In this document: one piece after another, positions 1-7,789 of the stretch
How the letters are laid out: each line of letters starts with the position of its first letter
How positions within the stretch are numbered: the first letter of the stretch is position 1
Source of the DNA: CAZIPZ01 sp964541075
GTDB taxonomy: Bacteria; Acidobacteriota; Terriglobia; 20CM-2-55-15
Reading direction: 5' to 3'
NCBI GenBank assembly: GCA_964541075.1
Contig: CAZIPZ010000008.1
Span: 1 to 39,384, forward strand
Length of the DNA stretch: 39,384 nucleotides
The notes under the pieces: generated by a model
The model's input: the letters and a program-made list of their open reading frames with translations, nothing else
Databases searched by the model: none
Told to the model about the DNA's origin: nothing
Translations under genes and position numbers: made by a program

Positions 1-12
1 GCGTTGGCACTC

Positions 13-1176
13 CTACGAAATCATGATTTTTCGTGGGTGCTGGGAATTGTCTTCGAGAAATGATTTTTTATTTTTCAAGTCTTCCTCGGTTGGCTGAACC
101 GTCCCGTTTGCGTCTGTGACACGAGACACGATGATGTGCTCTCCTGGCGTAGCGCCATTCCACGCGAAGTTGAAGAACTTCCACGAGTATTTTCCATTCG
201 TCGCCGGATCCAATGTCGCCGGCTGCCACGGGCCCTGATCGACGCGAACTTCAACGGATTTAATTGGTGTTCCATCGTTTAAAATGATGCCGAACACCTT
301 GTGACGATTGCCGTCACGTGTGACGCGCGCAATGAATGACTTCAATTGGAGATGCGTAATGCCCGTTTCCTTCCACTTCAATTCGCCGTCGATCATTTCG
401 CCTCGCACTGTGCGATACCAGCTGACCTGATACTTCCCGACGTATGGATCCTCCTGCAAGTGGATCTGCGAGAGCCACTTGACGTTGCAGACGCCGTACC
501 ATCCCGGCACAAGCAGTCGCAATGGAGAACCCTGATGTCGCGTGAGAGGTTCGCCGTTGAGAGCGTAGGCAAGGAGCGGATCGCCCGAAAGCGCCTTGTC
601 GCGTTGCATGCTGCGACCGAACTGTTGGTCGAGTTTATGAATCTGTCCGCGAAAGTTCACATCCTCTTCACCATGATCCGCGCCGAAAAACACGAACTCG
701 CGAGCCGACGGCTTGACTCCCGCGGCATCGAGGACGGTTTTGAGCGGTACGCCGGTCCATCTTCCATTTCCTGAAAGACCCTGCAGCGGCCGGCGATTGC
801 CCGAACACTCAAATCCGGCTATGACCTCTGCGCCTCCCATTTTTCGAAGCTCCTCAAGCGAGAACGATTTCGGCCTTTCCACGAGCCCTGTAACCTTCAG
901 ACGAAACATTTCTGGATTTATTTCAGGGTGTCCGTAATGTTGGGTCGTGAAAAATTGATCCTTAGGTGTGAATGGACCATCGATCTTTCGAATGTCGATA
1001 ATTCGTCTATCGGCCGTTGGAGTCAGGTTAATGGTTTCCGGCAGATCAGTGAACGGGACGAGTGTTTCACCTTGTGCAAGCGCTGGCAGCGCCCATTCGG
1101 GCAAACCCAGTGCGCTCAAACCTGCGAGGGCAAGGCTGCCTTTGAGAACATCCCGACGGGTGTGTTGCTTCTTCAT
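13..1176 (-). CDS. Tat-exported sulfite oxidase-type molybdopterin oxidoreductase
   Basis: This 387-residue protein belongs to the sulfite oxidase family (molybdopterin-binding domain followed by the Mo-co dimerisation domain), whose members oxidise sulfite or a related substrate in the periplasm. It starts with a twin-arginine signal (TRRDVLK, residues 6-12) and a likely cleavage site after ALPALA (residue 34), so it is exported folded with its cofactor. The molybdenum-ligand cysteine is C124 in GFECSGNRR. The C-terminus ends with the family-typical QHPRKIMIS, so the protein is complete. The start was chosen at the ATG just before the Tat signal because AAGGAG lies 8 bases upstream; an upstream in-frame ATG at 1308 would bury the signal. 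No cytochrome subunit is visible beside it, but the window ends 12 bases past the stop. The substrate cannot be told from sequence alone. Confidence 0.9.
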   Translation of the reverse strand: MKKQHTRRDVLKGSLALAGLSALGLPEWALPALAQGETLVPFTDLPETINLTPTADRRIIDIRKIDGPFTPKDQFFTTQHYGHPEINPEMFRLKVTGLVERPKSFSLEELRKMGGAEVIAGFECSGNRRPLQGLSGNGRWTGVPLKTVLDAAGVKPSAREFVFFGADHGEEDVNFRGQIHKLDQQFGRSMQRDKALSGDPLLAYALNGEPLTRHQGSPLRLLVPGWYGVCNVKWLSQIHLQEDPYVGKYQVSWYRTVRGEMIDGELKWKETGITHLQLKSFIARVTRDGNRHKVFGIILNDGTPIKSVEVRVDQGPWQPATLDPATNGKYSWKFFNFAWNGATPGEHIIVSRVTDANGTVQPTEEDLKNKKSFLEDNSQHPRKIMIS

Positions 1177-1746
1177 ATCTGCGACTCCTTTTGGTGCAGC
1201 TATCTGTTTGAATTGCGTCCCGACAAAATACTTGGGCTTCTTATCACGAAAGCTTCCTGAAGGTCCATATTTGATAAGTGCATCACCGAAACGGAACTTG
1301 TGCGTCACGGAACGGTTCGCCCAATCGACCTATCGGAGAAGATCGGCCGCGAAAGAGGGAAACTTAGTCCCAAAAAAATCATATCCTCTTTCGAAGACTG
1401 CAATACAACTTGCTCATGGCAGTATGCCGTGTTCTGAAAAGCGAAAGACATTGTTTCGATCCCAATCTAGATTTGGATGAACGGAAAAAGACCTTGTTCA
1501 AACTGGGAAAGCAAGTATGGATGACGATGAAGCAACGTTTTCAAAGCGAGAAGCAGGCGTCGCAAAGGAAAAATGGAGTTAGGAGTAATGAACACCAACC
1601 TGAGGAATGGAGAGACTAATTTTCCAAAAAGGAACCGGCTATCGCTTGGCAATAGAAGCAGCAGCCTCGCACATCTTCGAATGTTGACATGGGCGGACAG
1701 GCAGCCGGATACTTGGAAGATACACCATCATTGAGAGAGGAACACC
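1177..1746. other. Intergenic region between divergent genes
   Basis: About 570 bases separate the sulfite oxidase-type gene (-) from the small KOW-like gene (+). A lysine- and glutamine-rich reading frame (about 1416-1619, +, 67 residues) exists, but it has no ribosome binding site and no recognisable family, so I do not call it a gene. The only supported element is the promoter candidate at 1684-1713. Confidence 0.5.
1684..1713 (+). promoter_or_regulatory. Sigma-70-like promoter candidate
   Basis: A perfect -35 TTGACA (1684-1689) is followed after 18 bases by GATACT (1708-1713), which matches the TATAAT consensus at four of six positions. Transcription would start near 1720, about 27 bases before the small gene at 1747. 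Seen by eye only. Confidence 0.45.
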
Positions 1747-1962
1747 GTGCAAGTCGCAATCGGAGACCGTGTTCGTATCCGGGGACTGGTTCAGTCGGAT
1801 TGTTTCGGGCAAGTTGGAACCGTTCTCGATGTCCGGCCCAGCGAATTGTTTGGGCGGCGTATCCACCGTTGCCGCGTCGATTTCGACGGGAGAGTGCGGC
1901 GAATTCTAGATATCCATCTCAGGCGTGTTGAAGGTCACAAACAAGCTCAGTCCGCCGCATGA
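1747..1962 (+). CDS. Small KOW/SH3-like hypothetical protein
   Basis: This 71-residue protein starts with GTG, preceded by a GAGAGAGGA ribosome binding site about 5 bases upstream. The core pattern, GDRVRIRG then GQVGTVLDV then CRVDFDG and a final LRRV, looks like a small KOW/SH3-type beta barrel of the kind that binds RNA or protein, but no specific family can be named. A promoter-like sequence lies 34 bases upstream and a hairpin follows the stop by 9 bases, which together make a self-contained transcription unit. An alternative is a spurious frame, since the product is short. Confidence 0.5.
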   Translation: MQVAIGDRVRIRGLVQSDCFGQVGTVLDVRPSELFGRRIHRCRVDFDGRVRRILDIHLRRVEGHKQAQSAA

Positions 1963-1971
1963 ACAGAGGGG

Positions 1972-1995
1972 ACGGGGACCTAAAACGGTCCCCGT
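1972..1995. terminator. Bidirectional terminator hairpin
   Basis: A perfect 9-bp stem, ACGGGGACC (1972-1980) with GGTCCCCGT (1987-1995) and loop TAAAAC, lies between two convergent genes. It is followed by TTT on the plus strand. It could serve both genes. Confidence 0.6.
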
Positions 1996-1999
1996 TTAG

Positions 2000-2542
2000 T
2001 CAGGCGGCTTCTTCCTTAACGAGGCGAAGCCGGTTATGGATTTCCTTTACGCCACTGACGTGTTCCGCAATGTCTTCGGCAAGAAATTTCATGCGCCGAT
2101 CCAAGATTTCTCCAGTGAACGTCACTTCACCTTTTTCCACATGGACTTCCATTCTGCTGGCATCAATCAAAGGATGTCGGGTGAGCTGTTCGCACACCTC
2201 GTCGCGGATGCGATCATCGGTTCGCATGTAGCCTTTCGGGGCTTTTCCGCGATGTGATTTGCTTTTTTTCTGCAGGAGCGGGTTATCGTACATTCCGGTG
2301 ATGCTGTAATATTCTGCGCCGCTTCCGTACGTAGCCGTCGTGAAGACGCCCCCTAGACCGGATGTACCGCCCACAGCGCTTCCGTAGTTCTCTCCGAAGG
2401 TTCTAGGCGTGTCGTGTACTACGTCGCGGGATTGTTTGCGGTTGGTGCGGTCCCAGTCTTCTTCTTGTTGTCGACGACGACGTTCTTCTTCCAGATAACG
2501 CCGTTCCTCGTCCCATGGTCGATCAAAATATCTTCTAGACAT
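2000..2542 (-). CDS. BON domain-containing protein
   Basis: This 180-residue protein has a very charged N-terminus (arginine and glutamate rich, residues 1-40), a glycine/tyrosine-rich middle (about 50-90) and a C-terminal BON domain (about 108-174), introduced by the common sequence GKAPKGYMRTDDRIRDEVC. BON domains bind membranes or other envelope components, as in OsmY. No signal peptide is visible, so its location is unclear and it may be cytoplasmic. A GGGAG ribosome binding site lies about 10 bases before the ATG. The gene is convergent with the small KOW-like gene and divergent from hrpB. Family assignment is firm; the role, perhaps in stress, is inference. Confidence 0.85.
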   Translation of the reverse strand: MSRRYFDRPWDEERRYLEEERRRRQQEEDWDRTNRKQSRDVVHDTPRTFGENYGSAVGGTSGLGGVFTTATYGSGAEYYSITGMYDNPLLQKKSKSHRGKAPKGYMRTDDRIRDEVCEQLTRHPLIDASRMEVHVEKGEVTFTGEILDRRMKFLAEDIAEHVSGVKEIHNRLRLVKEEAA

Positions 2543-2673
2543 GGATACGATTCTCCCTTTCTAAGAGTTTGGGGTGCAATCTCCAGTCCAAAACTGATTA
2601 TTCTTCGATTTCAGAGACATGGAGACCTCCGGTCTTCTGACCCGATAGGAAGCACCGCAGTAGAAGGGAAGTG

Positions 2674-5244
2674 ATGACTGAACGCCTGCCGATTTATGAC
2701 ATTGAAGCCGACATAATTTCCGTGTTGACACGCACTAGGCGGCTTGTACTTCAGGCCCCAACGGGCTCGGGCAAGTCGACGCAAACCCCTCAAATGCTGC
2801 TCAAGCACGGATTGCTCGGTAATGGCCAGGTCGTGATTTTGCAGCCTCGCCGTCTCGCCGCACGCTTGCTTGCGGCGCGAGTGGCGAAAGAACTCAACGT
2901 GAGTCTCGGAGGCGAAGTTGGGTATCGGGTTAGGTTTGAGAATGCGACCGCCCTCACTACTCGTATTACATTCGAGACCGAGGGAATCTTACTGCGGCAA
3001 ATGATCGAAGATCGCCGGCTTGAAGGAATTCAGGCTCTGATCTTTGATGAGTTCCATGAAAGGCACCTCTACGGCGATATAACGCTTGCTCGCGCACTAG
3101 ACATTCAAGAAGCGCATCGTCCCGACTTGCTCATCATTGTGATGTCGGCGACGCTTGATGCGGGGACTCTCGAGAGGTATCTGAAGCCCTGTTCAGTCCT
3201 AAGTTCCGAGGGACGAAGGTTCCCGGTGACCGTCCGCTACCTGCCGCGGCGTTTGGGCGACAACAAACCCCCCATTTGGGAGCTTGCTGCAGATGCATTC
3301 TCCGATCATGCCCCAGACGATGGCGACGTTCTGGTCTTCATGCCGGGCGCATACGAGATCAACCGGACTATTGAAGCCATTCGCCGTAGACCAAAATCCA
3401 AAGGCCGCCTGCTTCTTCCATTGCACGGCGAGTTGCCTCCGCAGGATCAGGATGCGGCCGTGGCAAGTTATGACCGGGCCAAGGTCGTCGTCGAAACAAA
3501 CGTGGCCGATACATCAAACACAATCGACGGTGTCCGGCTGGTTATCGACAGCGGGTTGGCCCGCATTCCACGTTACGATGCGAACCGCGGGATCAATACG
3601 CTATTGGTCGAGAGGATCAGTCAATCGAGCAGCGAGCAGCGGGCCGGGCGCGCCGGACGAACATCGTCGGGAGAGTGCGTACGGCTTTGGTCGGAGGCAG
3701 AGCAGCACGAAAGACCTCTCCGCGATGTACCGGAAGTGAATCGTCTCGACCTGGCAGAGATAGTTCTCTCTCTGAAGGCGGCAGGTGTTGGCGATCTGCA
3801 GGCATTTCGCTGGATCGATCCTCCCCGAGATGCAGCGTTAGCTGCTGCTGAGGAACTGCTTCTGGATCTTGGCGCTGTAACTCGCACGATTGCCTCCGGT
3901 GGAGAGCGTCCTCAAACAGAGCTGTCTGAGCTTGGACGCCGGATGCTTGCTTTTCCTATTCATCCCCGCTATTCCCGAATGCTGCTCGCGGCGCAGGAAT
4001 ACGGTTGTGTGTATGAGGCGTGCTTGATTGCAGCAATGACTCAAGGGCGTGATTTGCTTGTGCGAAGCGCCGGTCGTGACGCTCTCTTCGAGCGGGAAAA
4101 CGCGATAGGGAAGGAAGACTCTTCCGATTTCTGGGCGCTCATTCGCGCCTGGCAGTACGCGGCAAGAAATCACTTCAATGTGGATTTGCTGCGGAGCGTC
4201 GGGATTCATGCTGCGTCGGCTCGCCAGGTAGGTCCTTTGTACGAACAATTTGTGCGAATCGCCAAACAGCAGGGTTTGAAGGCGGATCCAATTTCGATGG
4301 CCCGCGACGAAAAGGACGTGGTTTTGCGAAAGTGCATATTGATTGGATTCAGCGATCGTGTGGCCCGACGAACGGCGGAAGGAGCACTGCAGTGTGACCT
4401 TGTCCATGGACGCCGCGGCGCACTGGCCCGGGAAAGCGTGGTGAAGGACAGCAGTCTTGTGGTCGCGGGAGAGATCCGCGAAGTGGGCAGACGGGCGGGC
4501 GAAGTGAACACGATTCTCTCGCTGGCAACTGCAATCGAACTGGAGTGGCTTCAAGAATTATTTCCAAATGATATGCAATCCGACCTGCGTGTCACCTTCG
4601 ATTTAGCATCCAGGAGAGTACGGGCCGATGACGTGTTGCGCTTCCGGGATCTGGTTATAAGGACAAAAGCGGTTGAGCCGCCTCCTCCGACAGAAGCTGC
4701 CAGACTCCTTGCGGAAGAAATCCTTGCGGGCCGGTTGGACCTGCCACGGTGGGATCACAGTGTTGACCAATGGATCGAGAGGCTCCATTTTCTTAGCGAA
4801 TTCTGTCCTGATCTGCACCTCCCGCCGATTAGAGACGAAGACCGCAAACATATTATCGAGCAGCTGTGTCTGGGCGCGGTGAGCTACAAGGAAGTGAAGG
4901 ATCGCGACGTCAAGTCTGCCGTCAAAGCATGGCTTTCAGATGCGCAAATCGAACTGCTCGAAAAATACGCCCCCGAACGAATCGCGCTGTCGAATGGCCG
5001 CACTCCAAAAGTGACCTATCGCGCGGGAGCGCCCCCCTTCGTATCATTGCGAATACAGGAACTGTTCGACGTGATGCAGAATCCCAGAATAGGGATGGGA
5101 CGGGCGCCAGTCAGCATTCAGATTTTGGCGCCCAATATGCGGCCCGTGCAGATCACACCGGATCTCGCAAATTTTTGGCGGGAACACTACCCCAGGATCA
5201 AGTCCGAGTTGCAGCGCAAATATCCCAAGCATGAATGGAGGTGA
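2674..5244 (+). CDS. hrpB: ATP-dependent helicase HrpB
   Basis: This 856-residue DEAH-type helicase matches HrpB in length and motif order: Walker A APTGSGKST (28-36), DEFH (125-128), SAT (158-160), and motif VI QRAGRAGR (322-329), then the helicase-associated region and an HrpB-type C-terminus. HrpB proteins are cytoplasmic DExH-box ATPases of uncertain physiological substrate, usually annotated as RNA helicases. The ATG at 2674 sits at a better distance from the AGAAGGG site than the GTG at 2671, which is the only alternative start nearby. It is transcribed alone, divergent from the BON gene and convergent with the peptidase gene. Codon use and reading frame look intact throughout. Confidence 0.93.
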   Translation: MTERLPIYDIEADIISVLTRTRRLVLQAPTGSGKSTQTPQMLLKHGLLGNGQVVILQPRRLAARLLAARVAKELNVSLGGEVGYRVRFENATALTTRITFETEGILLRQMIEDRRLEGIQALIFDEFHERHLYGDITLARALDIQEAHRPDLLIIVMSATLDAGTLERYLKPCSVLSSEGRRFPVTVRYLPRRLGDNKPPIWELAADAFSDHAPDDGDVLVFMPGAYEINRTIEAIRRRPKSKGRLLLPLHGELPPQDQDAAVASYDRAKVVVETNVADTSNTIDGVRLVIDSGLARIPRYDANRGINTLLVERISQSSSEQRAGRAGRTSSGECVRLWSEAEQHERPLRDVPEVNRLDLAEIVLSLKAAGVGDLQAFRWIDPPRDAALAAAEELLLDLGAVTRTIASGGERPQTELSELGRRMLAFPIHPRYSRMLLAAQEYGCVYEACLIAAMTQGRDLLVRSAGRDALFERENAIGKEDSSDFWALIRAWQYAARNHFNVDLLRSVGIHAASARQVGPLYEQFVRIAKQQGLKADPISMARDEKDVVLRKCILIGFSDRVARRTAEGALQCDLVHGRRGALARESVVKDSSLVVAGEIREVGRRAGEVNTILSLATAIELEWLQELFPNDMQSDLRVTFDLASRRVRADDVLRFRDLVIRTKAVEPPPPTEAARLLAEEILAGRLDLPRWDHSVDQWIERLHFLSEFCPDLHLPPIRDEDRKHIIEQLCLGAVSYKEVKDRDVKSAVKAWLSDAQIELLEKYAPERIALSNGRTPKVTYRAGAPPFVSLRIQELFDVMQNPRIGMGRAPVSIQILAPNMRPVQITPDLANFWREHYPRIKSELQRKYPKHEWR

Positions 5245-5464
5245 GTCGTGCTGCGTTTTGTGGCCTTTCTAAGAAGCCTTTAGTGTTGGCGGTCGCACGA
5301 TGGAAATGCCGCATTGCCAAAGGGTCCGGAGGGTGGGGATTATTGAATGCCGAAGAATTGAGAGCGAATCTGAGTTCTCCAACGCTGGAGTGAACACCGC
5401 GAAACGCCTGGCGGAAACCTTAGCCCGTAGCCTTTGAGAAAGCATCCCGTCTTGTTGGTTCCGG
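5245..5464. other. Intergenic region between convergent genes
   Basis: These 220 bases lie between the hrpB stop and the peptidase stop. I found no clear terminator hairpin. A 45-codon frame on the plus strand (5300-5437) ends in a helical-looking segment (NTAKRLAETLARSL) but lacks a ribosome binding site and a recognisable family, so it is not called. Confidence 0.3.
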
Positions 5465-6844
5465 CTACGACGGAGACTTCAAACGGTCGAGGACATGATC
5501 ATTGATCCACTTTCCGTCCCACCATTCGGTAGGATTTACGGGGACGCCGCGCAAGAATAAACCGAAGTGCAGATGGTCTCCCGCTGCCAGACCTGTCGCA
5601 CCGCTCTTTCCCAGAATTTCTTTCTTCTTCACGGCCTGCCCTGGCTTAACGTCGACGGAACTCATGTGACCATAGAGTGACACCAATCCCGCACCGTGAT
5701 CGATCAACACCGCGTAGCCATAAATCCCAAAATAGCCGGCGAAGATCACGTTGCCGTCGTTGGCTGCTTCAATAGGAGTGCGTTGTACAACGGAAAGATC
5801 GAAACCTACGTGGTCCTGCCGGTCAATGGGCTGTCCCCCATAGACGTATGTGCGGCGGTCCGCGAACGCTGCTTCAACCTGAGAATTGCTTAACTGCAGA
5901 AAGGCTCCGTTCCAAAGAATTTGGGGCGCCGACGCGCCGGAAAGTTTTGCGAGCGTTCCGTGATTTTCCTGGCGGAGTTTGGAGTTTATTTCAATGAAGT
6001 TCTTCACCAGATCCCCTTGATCCTGAATGGAAGGAGTATGGGACATGATTTCTGGGACGACCTTTGTCAGGAACGGATCGTCGATCACGATTTCCCGGCT
6101 TCGAAACGCCTTCGGAAAGACTTTCTGTTGGATGCTTGAAGTAACTTCGTTTCCAGCCTCATCACGCGCCATCACCGTAACTGCAGTGTTTGAGGGTAAG
6201 TCATACGCGAACGCGAACAATGCGAACCGCATATCCGGTTCGGACTCCGTCATAGGAACGCCTGGGAAAAAGTGTGTCCCTACCTGTACACCGGAAACTT
6301 CAGCTTCGGAAACTCGATACACCACGCACTCGGAGCCTCCCTGATTGATGTAGTGCTGGCCGGAGAGGACTTCCAGCCTTGGAGGACTGAAATCGAACGC
6401 AAACTCTTTGGTCAGTTCGCTCTCGTTGCCGCGGAAGAAACTTCGTAGCGAATGATCTAATGCGACGACGCTGAGCGTCGCCGGACCGTCCTCGAAATGC
6501 GCCTTTCCTGTAATCAAACTTCCAAGTTCGTAGACTCTTTCACGCTCAGCGTTCCGGAAGAAATCATCCGCAAGCACGACTTCCTCGTCTTTCTGTCTCA
6601 GACGAATCACGACGTGTTTCAGCCCGGCGCCGTCGTCTCGAATAGTCAGATTCAGCGATGGTTCGCGGCCTAAGGCTTTAAAGTCGCGATCCATGGTTAT
6701 TGCAGGCGTTCCTCCTTCCCATCGCTTATAGGTCAATGCAAAGGCTGCGAGTACAGCGGCGAGTAAAAGTAAGACGAGCACACCTGTGAGCGAAACTCCT
6801 CGCGCCGGGTGCTGTCTATTTCGGTAGGGCAACGTGCATCGCAT
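5465..6844 (-). CDS. M23 (LytM-type) metallopeptidase, membrane anchored
   Basis: This 459-residue protein has one N-terminal membrane segment (about 17-37), a long extracytoplasmic region, and a C-terminal LytM/M23 domain (about 341-440). The zinc ligands are all present: H345 and D349 (HVGFD), and H426 in the HLH motif (424-426), with H393 in YGHMS as the additional catalytic histidine. It should therefore be an active peptidoglycan endopeptidase facing the periplasm. The middle region (about 50-330) contains beta-rich, Ig-like stretches. The start has only a weak ribosome binding site, but it places basic residues directly before the membrane segment. It lies downstream of the double-BON gene on the same strand, about 100 bases away, possibly separated by a hairpin. 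Confidence 0.9.
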   Translation of the reverse strand: MRCTLPYRNRQHPARGVSLTGVLVLLLLAAVLAAFALTYKRWEGGTPAITMDRDFKALGREPSLNLTIRDDGAGLKHVVIRLRQKDEEVVLADDFFRNAERERVYELGSLITGKAHFEDGPATLSVVALDHSLRSFFRGNESELTKEFAFDFSPPRLEVLSGQHYINQGGSECVVYRVSEAEVSGVQVGTHFFPGVPMTESEPDMRFALFAFAYDLPSNTAVTVMARDEAGNEVTSSIQQKVFPKAFRSREIVIDDPFLTKVVPEIMSHTPSIQDQGDLVKNFIEINSKLRQENHGTLAKLSGASAPQILWNGAFLQLSNSQVEAAFADRRTYVYGGQPIDRQDHVGFDLSVVQRTPIEAANDGNVIFAGYFGIYGYAVLIDHGAGLVSLYGHMSSVDVKPGQAVKKKEILGKSGATGLAAGDHLHFGLFLRGVPVNPTEWWDGKWINDHVLDRLKSPS

Positions 6845-6912
6845 CCCAACAAGAAGTCTACACGGAAGGAAACAACAATTACGCGCCCGAAAAACGGTCG
6901 CCGGCTAAGGCT

Positions 6913-6936
6913 GCGGGCAGATCAGAATCTGTCCGC
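6913..6936 (-). terminator. Hairpin after the double-BON gene
   Basis: GCGGGCAGAT (6913-6922) pairs with ATCTGTCCGC (6927-6936) with one G-T pair and a 4-base loop. It lies 8 bases past the stop of the minus-strand BON gene. There is no T tract directly after it, so termination may be partial. Confidence 0.4.
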
Positions 6937-6943
6937 TCATTCC

Positions 6944-7552
6944 TCAGAGGCGGCCGCCATTCGGAACATTCATTGTTACGGCATTCTCAACCCTCAATTC
7001 ATTCTGCACGTCCAATGCGCCCGGGACTTCGCGGGCGGCTGTATAGGCAAGCTGGCTGTCCATTTGCGACGCAACCACTCCTTTGAGAACCACTCGTCCA
7101 TTTTTTACGACAATGTGAATTGGGCCGACAGATTGAAGAGCGTATTTAAACAATGGTGTGTCGTCGCGATAGATTGCCAGATAAATCGCACGGCGCAATG
7201 CATCGTCGCTTGGCGAAAGGGGCAGCACTTCAATGTTGCTTACGACGCGTGTCGCTCCTTCCAGTCGCTTGATCCTGGATTCGGCATCGCCCTTGGTGGT
7301 TGGCTGGGTCACTTGACCCCTGAGTGTGACCGCTCCATCCGGCTGAACCTCCGCTTCAAGCCAATCAAAAACGCTGTAGTACGGCTGGGTCACGAGTTGA
7401 TGGCGCACCTCTTCTTTCAAGGATTCCATCCTTCGTTCCTGCCGACTCTGCTTGGAGTCCAACCGCCGCTGGGCGGCTTCGGCAGCTGTCAAGTTGAACA
7501 GCATTACGCCGATGACGACGATGAAAGTGATAATGCTGGCTCTTTTGGGCAT
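6944..7552 (-). CDS. Secreted protein with two BON domains
   Basis: This 202-residue protein has a signal peptide (hydrophobic stretch at about 7-20, likely cut near AEAA, residue 27), then two BON domains at about 43-112 and 115-188. This OsmY-like arrangement points to a periplasmic protein that supports envelope integrity or outer-membrane protein folding. The ribosome binding site GGAGG sits 6 bases before the ATG, which makes the start firm. It may be co-transcribed with the M23 peptidase gene immediately downstream, which would place two envelope-maintenance genes together. Confidence 0.88.
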   Translation of the reverse strand: MPKRASIITFIVVIGVMLFNLTAAEAAQRRLDSKQSRQERRMESLKEEVRHQLVTQPYYSVFDWLEAEVQPDGAVTLRGQVTQPTTKGDAESRIKRLEGATRVVSNIEVLPLSPSDDALRRAIYLAIYRDDTPLFKYALQSVGPIHIVVKNGRVVLKGVVASQMDSQLAYTAAREVPGALDVQNELRVENAVTMNVPNGGRL

Positions 7553-7717
7553 CGTTAACCTCCAAAAGAGTTAGATGCTGTAGGACAAGAATTGTTGGGT
7601 CTGCGAAAAGGCGACTGCATCAGGAGGCTATTGCGCCCTGAACGCTATGCTTAAGTTATTGATCTGACGCTTGCTGAATATATTTCGCATTGCGCGTAGC
7701 TCTGTATCGCGCGGCCG

Positions 7718-7723
7718 TATAAT
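7718..7723 (+). promoter_or_regulatory. Possible -10 element of the amidase gene
   Basis: An exact TATAAT lies 66 bases before the amidase start. No good -35 hexamer is present at 16-18 bases upstream, so this is weak evidence. Confidence 0.3.
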
Positions 7724-7789
7724 GCGCCGGGATCCGGGAGCCTACAGCCGAATTGCCAATCACTGCGAGTCGCATGCACAATCTCACAC

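Noticed and set aside
75..1480. Several open frames on both strands across the sulfite oxidase-type gene
   Set aside because: They overlap a well-supported gene in other frames and have no family features or ribosome binding sites.
1416..1619. A possible 67-residue Lys/Gln-rich protein
   Set aside because: No ribosome binding site, no family; kept only as a remark in the intergenic entry.
6809..7558. A 249-codon plus-strand frame opposite the double-BON gene
   Set aside because: The minus-strand gene has a signal peptide, two domains and a good ribosome binding site; the plus frame has none.
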